This document shows, piece after piece, positions 52,773 to 61,532 of a stretch of 64,000 bases of DNA. Within the stretch, counting starts at the first letter, position 1, and each line of letters begins with the position of its first letter. The position numbers and the translations under genes were made by a program. The DNA is from Botrimarina colliarenosi. Its GTDB lineage: Bacteria > Planctomycetota > Planctomycetia > Pirellulales > Lacipirellulaceae. Location of the stretch: contig NZ_SJPR01000002.1 of the NCBI RefSeq assembly GCF_007859955.1, forward strand, positions 544,353 through 608,352, read 5' to 3'. The notes under the pieces were generated by a model. The model made no database searches and was not told where the DNA came from. It saw only the letters and a list, made by a program, of their open reading frames with translations.

Positions 52773-54271
52773 TGGTTGGTCCGCAGGTACGGGGGGTGGG
52801 TCGCTGGCGCCGCGGCGCCGATGGGTAGCGGCGCGAACGCAAGGCCGATCGTCAGCCATAGCACGACACTCATATCGCCCCCCATGAAGAAGGCGGAAGC
52901 CAAGGAGGCGACGGAGATCGCAAGTTGAACGGAGCCCGTGATCGCATATGGTTTCACGCCCGTTAGGTCGTTCTTCGCCGCGTCGTACAGGAGTTTCCCC
53001 AACATCGCGACGCCGGTAAACCACAGCAACCCGCCGGGCAAACCAAGCGAGTAGAGCACCGCGCCGAAACCGTTATCGAACGCCGCCAACGAGCTCGACG
53101 CCCCGCTGACCTTCGCCGCCGAGCCGTAGCCGATCCCCCGCCCGAAGGGCGTCTCGGTGACCAAATCGACGAGTTCGAATGCGAAGTTTTTTCGGGTTCG
53201 GAAGCTATGGTCATCGCTGAGGCTCGTAAACGAGTCGAGTCGGTCCGACACCAAATCGCCCCCTGGGAGCAGTGTCGAGACGGCCACCCCGATCACGGCG
53301 ACAACGGCGAAGCCGATCGCCTCAGAAGAGCCGCGGCTCCCCTTCAGAAACACGAACGAGACGAGTCCAACCAACGTCGACACCCAGCAGATTCTCACAC
53401 GCGACAGTAAGAGGGCGCTGCCGATCAGCAGCCCATGCAGGGCGCCGCACACCGGCTTCGGCCGGACGCCGGCGATCATCAGCCCTATCGACGAGGCCCA
53501 GAAGGCGGCCGCCGGGCCGGTCGAACTGAGTGTTCCCCAGACTCGTACGCTGTTGACTTTGGCCTCACCCATGCTGCTGGTCATTCCCGACTCGCGGAGC
53601 CACATCGCGTCCCACGGAGGCAGGTAGAGGAACTGATACCAACCGTACGCCGCGACAACGGCGGCAAGGGTGACCACGAAGCGCAGCACCGATTTCCGCT
53701 CCGCCAGTGATGTCGGCCGGACGGCGTAGTACGGCACGAACAGCAAAGGGAGCAGCCATCCCGAGGCGTCGATAACGGCCGCCTTGCCGTAGGCGGCGAG
53801 GCCGATCGCCGTGGCGACTGCGATCGGCGCGCCCATCAGCAGCAGGCACTGTCGCAATTGGTGCGGCGCCTGGCGCCACCGAGGAGCCGTGCAGATCACC
53901 GTGGTCAGCATCGCCATCATCGGCAGCAGGCTCAACGCGGTGAGTGACTCGAAGCCCCCCTCCTGCCAATCGATCAGACGGCGCACGAAGCGGCCCAGAA
54001 CCCAGACCGAGATCAAGAACGGAGCGAGATGACGGCTGTCGCGGATCGCCATCTGATAGCAGACCACCAGCACGGCGATCGTGACGACGAGGTCAGGCAC
54101 CCGCAGAGCGTCGATCTGGGCGCAAGCGAAGAGCGTTAAGGTATGGAGCCCCAAGCAGAGCGCGACGTACTGGCCGCGTGAGGCGACCTCGGCTGCGCTG
54201 GCTTGGCGGGCGCCGGCGAGCGGCGTCCGGGCGGCTTGCGGCGGCGGATACGGGGGCGGGGATGGCGTCAT
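52769..54271 (-). CDS. O-antigen ligase/polymerase-like membrane protein (Wzy/WaaL fold)
   Basis: 500 residues, about 11-12 membrane helices, with the large periplasmic loop typical of O-antigen ligase proteins between late helices (roughly DSFTSLSDDHSFRTRKNFAF to the GIGYGSAAKVSG stretch). GRGIGYGS after TETPFG is the usual motif of this family. It would polymerise or attach glycan in the periplasm. With a Wzm/Wzt exporter in the same cluster, a polymerase is not strictly required, so ligation to a carrier is also possible. ATGA overlaps join it to both neighbours. Confidence 0.82.
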   Translation of the reverse strand: MTPSPPPYPPPQAARTPLAGARQASAAEVASRGQYVALCLGLHTLTLFACAQIDALRVPDLVVTIAVLVVCYQMAIRDSRHLAPFLISVWVLGRFVRRLIDWQEGGFESLTALSLLPMMAMLTTVICTAPRWRQAPHQLRQCLLLMGAPIAVATAIGLAAYGKAAVIDASGWLLPLLFVPYYAVRPTSLAERKSVLRFVVTLAAVVAAYGWYQFLYLPPWDAMWLRESGMTSSMGEAKVNSVRVWGTLSSTGPAAAFWASSIGLMIAGVRPKPVCGALHGLLIGSALLLSRVRICWVSTLVGLVSFVFLKGSRGSSEAIGFAVVAVIGVAVSTLLPGGDLVSDRLDSFTSLSDDHSFRTRKNFAFELVDLVTETPFGRGIGYGSAAKVSGASSSLAAFDNGFGAVLYSLGLPGGLLWFTGVAMLGKLLYDAAKNDLTGVKPYAITGSVQLAISVASLASAFFMGGDMSVVLWLTIGLAFAPLPIGAAAPATHPPYLRTNQ

Positions 54272-55266
54272 GCTCGCTTCGCCTCGGGCAAGGCGGGCCG
54301 TTGCGGGTCGAGCGGCTGATCCTCGGCGTCACGCCACCAAGTCCGCAGCCCGTTGACCCGGCCGAGTTGGGTCGCGCGCCAGCGCCGTAGCGCCTGCGAC
54401 GACGTTTCGCGACCGGTCAAGACCGCGCGAAGAGACTGAGCGACGCCCGGCGTGATCCCGACGCCCATGAGCGTGCCCCACGCCAGGTACGCCGCTCGCT
54501 GAACGGGGCCAAGCTGGTCGAACAGCACCAGCGTTTCGTTGTGGACCATGTCCCGCAAGGCGTCGGCGTTGAAACCGCCGCGGTGGTTGTCGTCGCCGTC
54601 TTGGCGTGGCGCGGCGTGATGGACCAGCGTGATCGCGGGGTCGTAGATCAGCCGCCACCCGGCCCGCTTGAGGGGCAAGCAAATAGCGAGTTCCCAATGG
54701 ACGACGTTGCCGGCGCCAACGAGCCGCGTGTCGACGCCCAGGTCGCGCAGCACGTCTCCCCGGAAGCAGCAGTTGACCCCTTTCAGAAAATCGACCTCGC
54801 GAGGATCGCCCTGTCCCGCATGGTGATTGCCGATCATCCTGCCGAACCACTGCAGCCTGCCGACCGTCAAAGCCGGTCGCGAGGGCTCGTCGATCAGGTC
54901 GCGGCCCCCCACGCCCCCTACCCGTGGATCATCAAACCGCGCCGCGAGGCGCTCGAGCCAATCGGCCGGGGCCTCGGCGTCGTCATCGGTCAGGGCCACC
55001 AACTGACCCCGGCTCGCGGCGACGCCGTTCCGCAAGCCACAGGCGAGGTTGTCTCCCGGCCGCAGCAGCACCGCTCGGACAAGCCGCCGCTCGCTGTCAG
55101 GCAACGACGCGATCGCCGTCGCCGTCGCCGTGTCGTCGCTCCGATAAGAGACCAGCACCTCAAGCGGTTCATGCGACTGCGCATGCAACGCACGCAGGCA
55201 CCCAACCAGCACGTCGGGCCGGCGATACGTGGGGACAATGACGGAGATGTCGATCGTGGCGTTCAA
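54268..55266 (-). CDS. GT2-type glycosyltransferase
   Basis: 332 residues, GT-A. N-terminus DISVIVPTYRRPDVLVGCLRAL, metal-binding ALTDDDAEAPADWLERL, and the acceptor block KGVNCCFRGDVLRDLGVD. The C-terminal helices may be membrane-associated (AAYLAWGTLMGVGITP). The start is TTG, overlapping the previous stop as TTGA; no ATG or GTG lies close enough to give the conserved N-terminus. Confidence 0.9.
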   Translation of the reverse strand: MNATIDISVIVPTYRRPDVLVGCLRALHAQSHEPLEVLVSYRSDDTATATAIASLPDSERRLVRAVLLRPGDNLACGLRNGVAASRGQLVALTDDDAEAPADWLERLAARFDDPRVGGVGGRDLIDEPSRPALTVGRLQWFGRMIGNHHAGQGDPREVDFLKGVNCCFRGDVLRDLGVDTRLVGAGNVVHWELAICLPLKRAGWRLIYDPAITLVHHAAPRQDGDDNHRGGFNADALRDMVHNETLVLFDQLGPVQRAAYLAWGTLMGVGITPGVAQSLRAVLTGRETSSQALRRWRATQLGRVNGLRTWWRDAEDQPLDPQRPALPEAKRA

Positions 55267-56162
55267 ACTTTCGATACGTCGGTGGTTCGTAGCAACGGCT
55301 GGAGGGGCTCGGATTTGTGCATGAGGAAATCAAGAAAAAGTGAATAGCCTTGGATCGCACCGCGCGCCGACGCCGTCGCGCCGGCGACGCCACGGGCGCG
55401 GAGCCGGTGCAGCAGCAGCCGACCGACGCCAACCGTGGCGAACAGCAACGTCCCCCCGAGCGATCGATTGTAGCTGAACTGCCGCTTCAGCCCGGCGTAG
55501 ACCGCCGACGCGTCGATTAACTTCGCGTAGAGATCTCGATTCGAGGGCGACGGATAATGATCAACAACCAGGGTGGGGGCGACCTCGACTCGCTTGCCGA
55601 GCGCGATCGCGTGCTGCGTGATGTCGGCCTCCTCCCAGCCGTACCGAAAGCGTTCGTCGAAGAGCGCCGCCTCGAAGAGCCCACGCGGAAAGAGAGCGGC
55701 GTTGATAACGACGCAATTCGCCTTCCCATCTTCCGCGGGGCTCATGTGCGCCCAAAGACCGCAGTAAGCCGGCTTTGTCAGCCAGGGCGTTTCGGCCTCT
55801 GGTTGGAAGTCGTACTGATAACCCGTCACGACGCAATCGGTATCAAGACCCGCAACGACGCGTTCCGCCTCCGCATAAAAGCCGGGCGGCACTTGGACGT
55901 CGTCGTCAATAAAATGGACCCAGTCGCCCCGGCACCGCCGCACCACCGCGTTGCGATTCGCCGACAGCCCCCGGCGGGGGCCCGGCGCGTAATGGACGCC
56001 CGCGAAAGACCGACAGACCTCCTCGGATCGGCGGTCATCGGCGGGTGAATCGTCGCTCACCAGCACTTCCAACGGCGGCGCGCCCGATTGAGACAGCGCC
56101 TCGAGCGCCCGGCGCAAATCGTCGGGCCGCGTCATGGTGCAGATGCAAACCGAGATCGCCAT
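55263..56162 (-). CDS. GT2-type glycosyltransferase
   Basis: 299 residues, GT-A. ISVCICTMTRPDDLRRALEAL opens the nucleotide-binding fold, VHFIDDDVQVPPGFYAEAE is the DxD-containing metal site, and FDERFRYGWEEADITQ is the catalytic-base block (GWEEAD). It starts at an ATG, 2 bases after the stop of the upstream GT4. Donor and acceptor are unknown; the WEEAD-type motif is common in rhamnosyl- and galactosyl-transferases. Confidence 0.9.
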   Translation of the reverse strand: MAISVCICTMTRPDDLRRALEALSQSGAPPLEVLVSDDSPADDRRSEEVCRSFAGVHYAPGPRRGLSANRNAVVRRCRGDWVHFIDDDVQVPPGFYAEAERVVAGLDTDCVVTGYQYDFQPEAETPWLTKPAYCGLWAHMSPAEDGKANCVVINAALFPRGLFEAALFDERFRYGWEEADITQHAIALGKRVEVAPTLVVDHYPSPSNRDLYAKLIDASAVYAGLKRQFSYNRSLGGTLLFATVGVGRLLLHRLRARGVAGATASARGAIQGYSLFLDFLMHKSEPLQPLLRTTDVSKV

Positions 56163-56164
56163 GA

Positions 56165-57529
56165 CTAGTCCCTCCCGCGGGGCGGTTCGATGGCTCGCCC
56201 GCCGGGGCAGAGTGCGGCCCGGAAGGTTCCGCTGTCATGTCGACGCCGAAGGATCGACAGCCGCAAGAAAAAACTCGCCACGAATCCGACAGCAAACATC
56301 GCAATGGCCTGCGACGGATGGTCGCCGAGACGGGTGGCGGCGCGGACACGGTCGCTATCTTTCAGAGCCGGGTCGCGAGTCGGTTGGGGCGTAAGGCTCT
56401 GGTAAACCGCCAGTAGGGCGGGCAGAACGACTTGCGGAGAATACTCCGCAGCAACCCGCGCCGCCTCTAGTCCGCGACGCCTTCGTTCTTCGTCGTTCGC
56501 CAAGGCGCCGTGGACCGTCTCGGTAAGCTTCTTGATGTCACCGACCGGCGCCAGCCAACCGGCTTCGCCCGGCGTCACCACCTCTCGGACGGTCGGTAGG
56601 TCGTACGCAACGGACGGCGTCTGCTGCACGCCCGCTTCGGCGAACACCAGACCGAATCCCTCTTCGTACGACGGGAGTAGGAAAAGGTCGGCGGCGGCCA
56701 GCAAGGCGTCCGCGTCCTCAACGCGTCCGACGTACCGCAGCCGCTCCGCCGCGGCGGCCCGCTGGGCGATCGCTTCAGCCGCCGGGCCACTCCCGGCGAT
56801 CAGAAAGACCGTCTCGGGCGACTCGGCGGGCCAGCCTTCCGCGACATCAGCGACGTCAAAAACACCCTTCTCACGCACCGTCCGCCCCAGCGTCACAACG
56901 AGTCGCTGCGACGCTGTGAGCCCTAAGGCGTCGCGCGCCGCTTGGATTTGTTCCTCCGAAGCCTTTCCGCCAGGCACACAACAGGGGACGCGCCACACGC
57001 GCTCGGGCCCGAGCGCCGCGCCCGCCAAGCCGAGGGCGTGGTGGGTCGTGACGGTGAAGGCGTCGATCGCCCGCCGGGCCAGCCACTGCTTGATGCGATT
57101 GGCGCCGGTGATCTTCGGCCAAACGATCGTGTGGTGCAGCGTCGCCACGACACGTTTGCCGGCGAGTTTCGCCGCCCACAACTCGTTCCAGATCAAGCCG
57201 TGTGGCAAGGCGTAGTGGAAGTGGACGATCGCTTCCTCTCGGGCGCGGAATCGTCGCCACAACGAGACCAGCCGGCCGATCCCAAAGCACGCGCCGCGGC
57301 GGTCGTCGATCACGCGGACGGGAATCCGCCGTTCGTGCCACGCCACGACCGAGGCGTCGACCGGGTCGATACTAAGAATCCAAAGTTCCTGCGCAGCGCC
57401 CAAGCGGGCCAGCTCGGCGGAAAACTCTTGCGCCTGCCGCTCGATGCCGCCGATCGCGCCCGAACGGATCACGTGCAGGCTAGACGCAGCAAGTTCGCTG
57501 TGCGTCGTTTCCGAGACGACGTTACTCAT
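56165..57529 (-). CDS. GT4-type glycosyltransferase with a C-terminal extension
   Basis: 454 residues, GT-B. LHVIRSGAIGGIERQAQEFSAEL starts the acceptor domain, VVTLGRTVREKGVFDVADV the donor domain, with the Ex7E site in EEGFGLVFAEAGVQQTPSV. The last 50 residues contain a hydrophobic stretch (AIAMFAVGFVASFFL) that may tether it to the membrane. The ATG at 57529 overlaps the previous stop (ATGA); the frame stays open for another 480 bases upstream, antisense-like over the GT2 gene, and that part is not coding. Confidence 0.9.
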   Translation of the reverse strand: MSNVVSETTHSELAASSLHVIRSGAIGGIERQAQEFSAELARLGAAQELWILSIDPVDASVVAWHERRIPVRVIDDRRGACFGIGRLVSLWRRFRAREEAIVHFHYALPHGLIWNELWAAKLAGKRVVATLHHTIVWPKITGANRIKQWLARRAIDAFTVTTHHALGLAGAALGPERVWRVPCCVPGGKASEEQIQAARDALGLTASQRLVVTLGRTVREKGVFDVADVAEGWPAESPETVFLIAGSGPAAEAIAQRAAAAERLRYVGRVEDADALLAAADLFLLPSYEEGFGLVFAEAGVQQTPSVAYDLPTVREVVTPGEAGWLAPVGDIKKLTETVHGALANDEERRRRGLEAARVAAEYSPQVVLPALLAVYQSLTPQPTRDPALKDSDRVRAATRLGDHPSQAIAMFAVGFVASFFLRLSILRRRHDSGTFRAALCPGGRAIEPPRGRD

Positions 57530-58455
57530 GGCGACTCTCCGAGACGAGCGCCACGCGAAAAACCGCCGCGGAAGAAGGCCGCCACCGCACTGACTGTTGC
57601 GCGGGCGCCGTACGAACTCATCGGCCGATAGCGCGAAGCGGCTAAGCCGAAACGGACCGCCTGCGAGTATCTCTTCTCGTCGCGTGCGAGCCAACTGGCC
57701 CGATACGCAAGCTGGGCAAGCTCTTGATTCATCTTGGCGCCGCGTCGCTTTGCCGTCGCCTGCAACGCCCGAAAGACCGACGCCGCCTGTTCTGCCTGCC
57801 GGCTGCCGCAGATAGAATTGCCGTGGCGCCGGTAAAGAAGCAACGCTTCCGGCAAGTTCTCGACCACGGTGACTTCGGAAAGTCTTAGGAAGAGGTCGTA
57901 ATCTTCCGCCGAAGGGTAACGGTCGTCGTACGGGTGCTGGTGCAGCAGCGAAGCCCGGACCATCACGGTCGGGTGCAGCACGCCGCACCAACCGGTCTGG
58001 GTGGCGCAACGATCGATGTCGGCGTGGCTGAGGGGGCGTCGCAATTCGTCACAGGGCACACCCTGCTCGTCGACCACAACCGCCGCCGTCCCCACGACCC
58101 CGACTTCGGGGCGGGCGTCTAGCAATTGCTTCGAAAGCGCCAGCCGCTCAGGCAGCGCGATGTCGTCGCCGTCCATCCGCGCGATGAGGGCGCCCCGGCA
58201 CTGGGCGACGCCGGCGTTCAGGGCCGCGACGATCCCGCCGTTCGGCCGGTCGATGACGACGATCCGCGGGTCTTCGGCCGCGTGGCGGCGGAGGGTCGCC
58301 AGCGAGCCGTCGGTCGAGCCGTCGTTGACGATGACGAACTCAAAGTCGCTGAACGTCTGGCCGCGGATGCTCCGGACCGCCTCGTCGAGGTACGGCTCGC
58401 AGTTGTACACCGGCATCAGGACCGAGACCGGCGGCGGATTAGAGAGGGGCGACAT
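57526..58455 (-). CDS. GT2-type glycosyltransferase
   Basis: 309 residues, GT-A. VSVLMPVYNCEPYLDEAVRS, then VIVNDGSTDGSLATLRR and LIARMDGDDIALPERL (DxD metal site), and HPTVMVRASLLHQ with EDYDLFLRLSE, the standard order for GT2 chain-building enzymes. The ATG at 58455 is preferred to the adjacent GTG. A 78-base gap separates it from the next upstream GT2. Confidence 0.92.
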   Translation of the reverse strand: MSPLSNPPPVSVLMPVYNCEPYLDEAVRSIRGQTFSDFEFVIVNDGSTDGSLATLRRHAAEDPRIVVIDRPNGGIVAALNAGVAQCRGALIARMDGDDIALPERLALSKQLLDARPEVGVVGTAAVVVDEQGVPCDELRRPLSHADIDRCATQTGWCGVLHPTVMVRASLLHQHPYDDRYPSAEDYDLFLRLSEVTVVENLPEALLLYRRHGNSICGSRQAEQAASVFRALQATAKRRGAKMNQELAQLAYRASWLARDEKRYSQAVRFGLAASRYRPMSSYGARATVSAVAAFFRGGFSRGARLGESP

Positions 58456-58533
58456 CACGCGACGAGCAACACGGCGGTTTCGGGGAGGCGCTCGGCCGAT
58501 CCAGGGTGGCCGACGTGACTTGCGGAGGGACTG

Positions 58534-59412
58534 CTACTTGCGGAAGGATTGCTCAAGCATGACGCGTCCGCAGTGGGCGACCGAATCGTACGGACGACCG
58601 ACCAGGGCTCGCATGCTGCCGTTGACCAGCTTGTCGACGCCGGTGGCCGCCAAGCGGACGACGCGGGGGTGGGTCGCCTTCCGCCACCGCTGCAAGGGGA
58701 GGTGGACCCGGTCCACGACTGTCGTGGCTACGCGCGACGTCCATCCACCATACTCGCGATTGAGCGCTTTGCGCTCGCTCCAAGCCGCCAAACCGCCCAC
58801 GGAAGTCTTATTTTCGCCGGTCATCCGGTACAGGCTGAGCACGTCGTCGATAACCCGCCATTGGCAGCCGATCGCCGAGAAGTGGCACCAGAGCTCGAGG
58901 TCCATCGTGTAGTGCAGGTCTTCCCGGACCGCCTCGTTCCGCAGCCGGCTCCGCCGGTAGAAGCAGCTCGGCTGCTGGACCGGGTTGTCCTGCGGCATCT
59001 GCCGGAGACTCGCCAGGTCGGGGCCACGGTCGACCGAAACGCCGGACTGCACGTCGAGCAGGCGGGTCCGTCCGGCGACCAGGTCGCAGTCGGGATGCTC
59101 GCGGAAGACCGCGGCGACGGTCTCGAGGGCGCCGGGGAGCAACTCGTCGTCGGAGCAGAGCCAGTTGACGATCTCGCCGTTGGCGCGGGCGAGGCCCTTG
59201 TTGATGGCGTGCGACTGGCCGCGGTCGGGCTGGCTCTCCCAGTAGGCGAGCCGCGGCTCGTAGTGGCGGAGAATGTCGACGCTGCCGTCGGTGCTCCCCC
59301 CGTCGAAGACGAGGCACTCGACCTCGGGGCCGGTCTGCGCGAGGACCGACTCGATCGTCCGCCCGAGGTACTCGGCGCCGTTGTAGTTCGGGATGACGAC
59401 AGAGATCTTCAA
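58534..59412 (-). CDS. GT2-type glycosyltransferase
   Basis: 292 residues, GT-A. KISVVIPNYNGAEYLGRTIES, LVFDGGSTDGSVDIL, WLCSDDELLPGALETVA (SDD metal site) and QPSCFYRRS are typical of the WcaA/HyaD-like group. YTMDLELWCHFSAIG is the catalytic-base region. The start is a TTG giving MKISVV; no better start exists nearby. It follows the sulfotransferase gene by 31 bases. Confidence 0.9.
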   Translation of the reverse strand: MKISVVIPNYNGAEYLGRTIESVLAQTGPEVECLVFDGGSTDGSVDILRHYEPRLAYWESQPDRGQSHAINKGLARANGEIVNWLCSDDELLPGALETVAAVFREHPDCDLVAGRTRLLDVQSGVSVDRGPDLASLRQMPQDNPVQQPSCFYRRSRLRNEAVREDLHYTMDLELWCHFSAIGCQWRVIDDVLSLYRMTGENKTSVGGLAAWSERKALNREYGGWTSRVATTVVDRVHLPLQRWRKATHPRVVRLAATGVDKLVNGSMRALVGRPYDSVAHCGRVMLEQSFRK

Positions 59413-59443
59413 GGAAGGCCGCGGGGTGGGGGCGTCGGGGAAC

Positions 59444-60274
59444 TCAGTTGTATCCGAACCTCTGCATCAACTCGCCAGACTGCTGCTCAATCAGCGTCAC
59501 TTCCTCGTCGGTGAGCGTCGACTCCCACTGCCGCGACTTCCCTTCGCGGAAGAAGGTGGCGTCCTTCTCGTTCTGCTCTCCGCCGTGTCGCTGTTCGACC
59601 TGCTTGAGGTTTTCGAAGCGACACGCCTCGATCGCGGCGTCGATCTGCTCAGCAGTGCACTCCAGCGAAAGCAGTTCCGCGGTCTGAGAGACCACGGCCG
59701 CGCAATCGGTCAGCATGTCCTCGTAACGAAATATCTTGAAACGAGGGTTGAGACGCGATGCCGCGACCGCCCCCTCAACGTGACCTCTCCAGCTCCCGAA
59801 GGTATGGTCGGCCGTAGCGATGAAATCACGCCGACTCCCCTGCCAGCGGCCGCGGTCTGCTTCGTAGTGGTAGTACGAAATCGCGACGTCGCGCGGGTCC
59901 CTCACAAGGTAAATGCAAGTGGGATAGAGATCAAAAAACGGGAAATGGGTCTTGAAGACACGGTTCGCCCCGATCGGACGCGGCAGTTCCCCCGGCTTAT
60001 GAAGGTCACGCACCAGGGTATCGAGGTTGCGGAAGGAGACCGTGCCGGATGAGGAGGCGAGGTGGGCGAGCAGGAAACGCATCCAGGTGTTTCCACTCTT
60101 GGGGTACGACGCAACGAAGGCGTAATCGGCAGCTAACGGCCCGATGCCAAGCGCCGGAAGCCGGTAGTCGTAGCAGCCGATCCGCTGCATGACGTGACGC
60201 AGCGAAGCCTTAACGCCGGGCGGCATCGGCATCCTGGCGGCTGCGCACTGCAGACTCGAGAGCAGGCGGGGCAT
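59444..60274 (-). CDS. Sulfotransferase domain protein (PAPS-dependent)
   Basis: 276 residues. It would transfer sulfate from PAPS to a glycan hydroxyl. The 5'-phosphosulfate loop is ASYPKSGNTWMRFLLAHL (near residue 45) and the 3'-phosphate region is TCIYLVRDPRDVAISYYHY. The C-terminal FENLKQVEQRHG and FREGKSRQWES blocks match Sulfotransfer_1. The ATG at 60274 has AGGAGG 9 bases upstream, overlapping the end of the Wzt-like gene. The presence of two sulfotransferases suggests the exported polysaccharide is sulfated. Confidence 0.92.
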   Translation of the reverse strand: MPRLLSSLQCAAARMPMPPGVKASLRHVMQRIGCYDYRLPALGIGPLAADYAFVASYPKSGNTWMRFLLAHLASSSGTVSFRNLDTLVRDLHKPGELPRPIGANRVFKTHFPFFDLYPTCIYLVRDPRDVAISYYHYEADRGRWQGSRRDFIATADHTFGSWRGHVEGAVAASRLNPRFKIFRYEDMLTDCAAVVSQTAELLSLECTAEQIDAAIEACRFENLKQVEQRHGGEQNEKDATFFREGKSRQWESTLTDEEVTLIEQQSGELMQRFGYN

Positions 60275-60287
60275 GGCGGGTCGCCTC

Positions 60288-61532
60288 CTAACCAAGCTCG
60301 AGTTGAAGCGGAGTACAAACGAAACCATCCGTGCCGTGGAGCGGAACAACGCCCGTTGCGTGTACGTCCGACGACGGCGCGTCGAACCGGGCCAAGCGCT
60401 CTACTTCCGCCAGCATCTCGACACCCGTCTCAGCGAACCAAACGCCACAGGTGTACGACCCCTTCGGGAGCACTCGCAGGAGGCCCGGGGCGGTGAATCG
60501 CAGACGCTGCACACCTGCAAATGTCGGGAGCGACAAGCGGGTCGTGAAAGGACGCCACTTGGCGATCGTCACCCCGTCGGGGCCGGCGACACTCACCCCC
60601 ACCCCGAGGCGCGGGACCCGATTGAAGCCTTTGAACTGCAACTCGAGCGTCCAGTCGTCGCCGTCCTGCCCGATCGCTTCGACAGAGAGTTCGCCCTCCA
60701 ACCGGTCGGGAGAGTTGATCGCGATTGGCTTCCCCAACTCGTCGACGTCGGTCATCGCCATGTAGTGCGAGAGCGCGGGCTCGGTCGCCGCGTGCGTCGC
60801 AACCGACCCAGAACTGAGCACCACGCAGCTATGACACAGCTTGCTGACGGCCGCCATGTTGTGGCTCACAAACAAAACCGTCCGGCCGCCGCCGGCCACT
60901 TGCTGCATCTTCCCCAGGCACTTGCGCTGGAACTCCGCGTCGCCGACCGCCAGCACCTCGTCGACCACCAAAATCTCAGGGTCGAGGTGCGCCGCCACCG
61001 CGAACGCCAGCCGCGTGTACATCCCCGAGCTGTACTGCTTGACCGGCGTGTCGAGGAACCGCTCAACCTCGCTGAACGCCACGATCTCGTCGAACTTCGA
61101 CCGCACCTCACGCTGGGTCATCCCCATGATCGAGCCATTGAGGAAGACGTTCTCCCGGCCGGTCAGCTCGGGGTGGAACCCGGTCCCCACCTCCAGGAGC
61201 GACCCGACCCGACCGTAGACAGCGATCTGACCGGTCGTCGGCCGGGTGATCTGCGAGAGGATCTTGAGCAGCGTGCTTTTGCCGGCGCCGTTGCGGCCGA
61301 TCACGCCGACCACCTCGCCGCGTTGCACGTCGAACGACACGTCGCGGAGCGCCCAGAACGTCTCGCTCGGCGGGCGTCGCACGAACCCGCGCGCTGTCCG
61401 TAGGGGGTGGCGGACCGCCCCCGCCAGGCGCTCGGCGGCCGACTGGTACGACGAAGAGCCGCCCGACTGGGCGGCGCCGACGTGGTACTCCTTCCCCACG
61501 CCCTCGAAGCGGATGGCGAGATCAGACGACAC
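60288..61532 (-). CDS. wzt: Polysaccharide ABC exporter ATPase with C-terminal carbohydrate-binding domain (Wzt-like)
   Basis: 414 residues. The ATPase has Walker A GRNGAGKST, the polysaccharide-type signature YSSGMYTRLAFAVA, Walker B ILVVDEV and H-loop FVSHN. The last about 150 residues form a beta-rich domain like Wzt_C, which recognises the finished glycan end. The start is GTG at 61532 with AGGAGG 7 bases upstream; it overlaps the sulfotransferase-chimera gene by 11 bases. Its permease partner (Wzm-like) is two genes upstream rather than adjacent. Confidence 0.92.
   Translation of the reverse strand: MSSDLAIRFEGVGKEYHVGAAQSGGSSSYQSAAERLAGAVRHPLRTARGFVRRPPSETFWALRDVSFDVQRGEVVGVIGRNGAGKSTLLKILSQITRPTTGQIAVYGRVGSLLEVGTGFHPELTGRENVFLNGSIMGMTQREVRSKFDEIVAFSEVERFLDTPVKQYSSGMYTRLAFAVAAHLDPEILVVDEVLAVGDAEFQRKCLGKMQQVAGGGRTVLFVSHNMAAVSKLCHSCVVLSSGSVATHAATEPALSHYMAMTDVDELGKPIAINSPDRLEGELSVEAIGQDGDDWTLELQFKGFNRVPRLGVGVSVAGPDGVTIAKWRPFTTRLSLPTFAGVQRLRFTAPGLLRVLPKGSYTCGVWFAETGVEMLAEVERLARFDAPSSDVHATGVVPLHGTDGFVCTPLQLELG

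Noticed and set aside
57530..58009. 160-codon upstream extension of the GT4 gene at 56165-57529
   Set aside because: It lies inside the better-supported GT2 gene in a different frame. The ATG at 57529 has the usual ATGA coupling.
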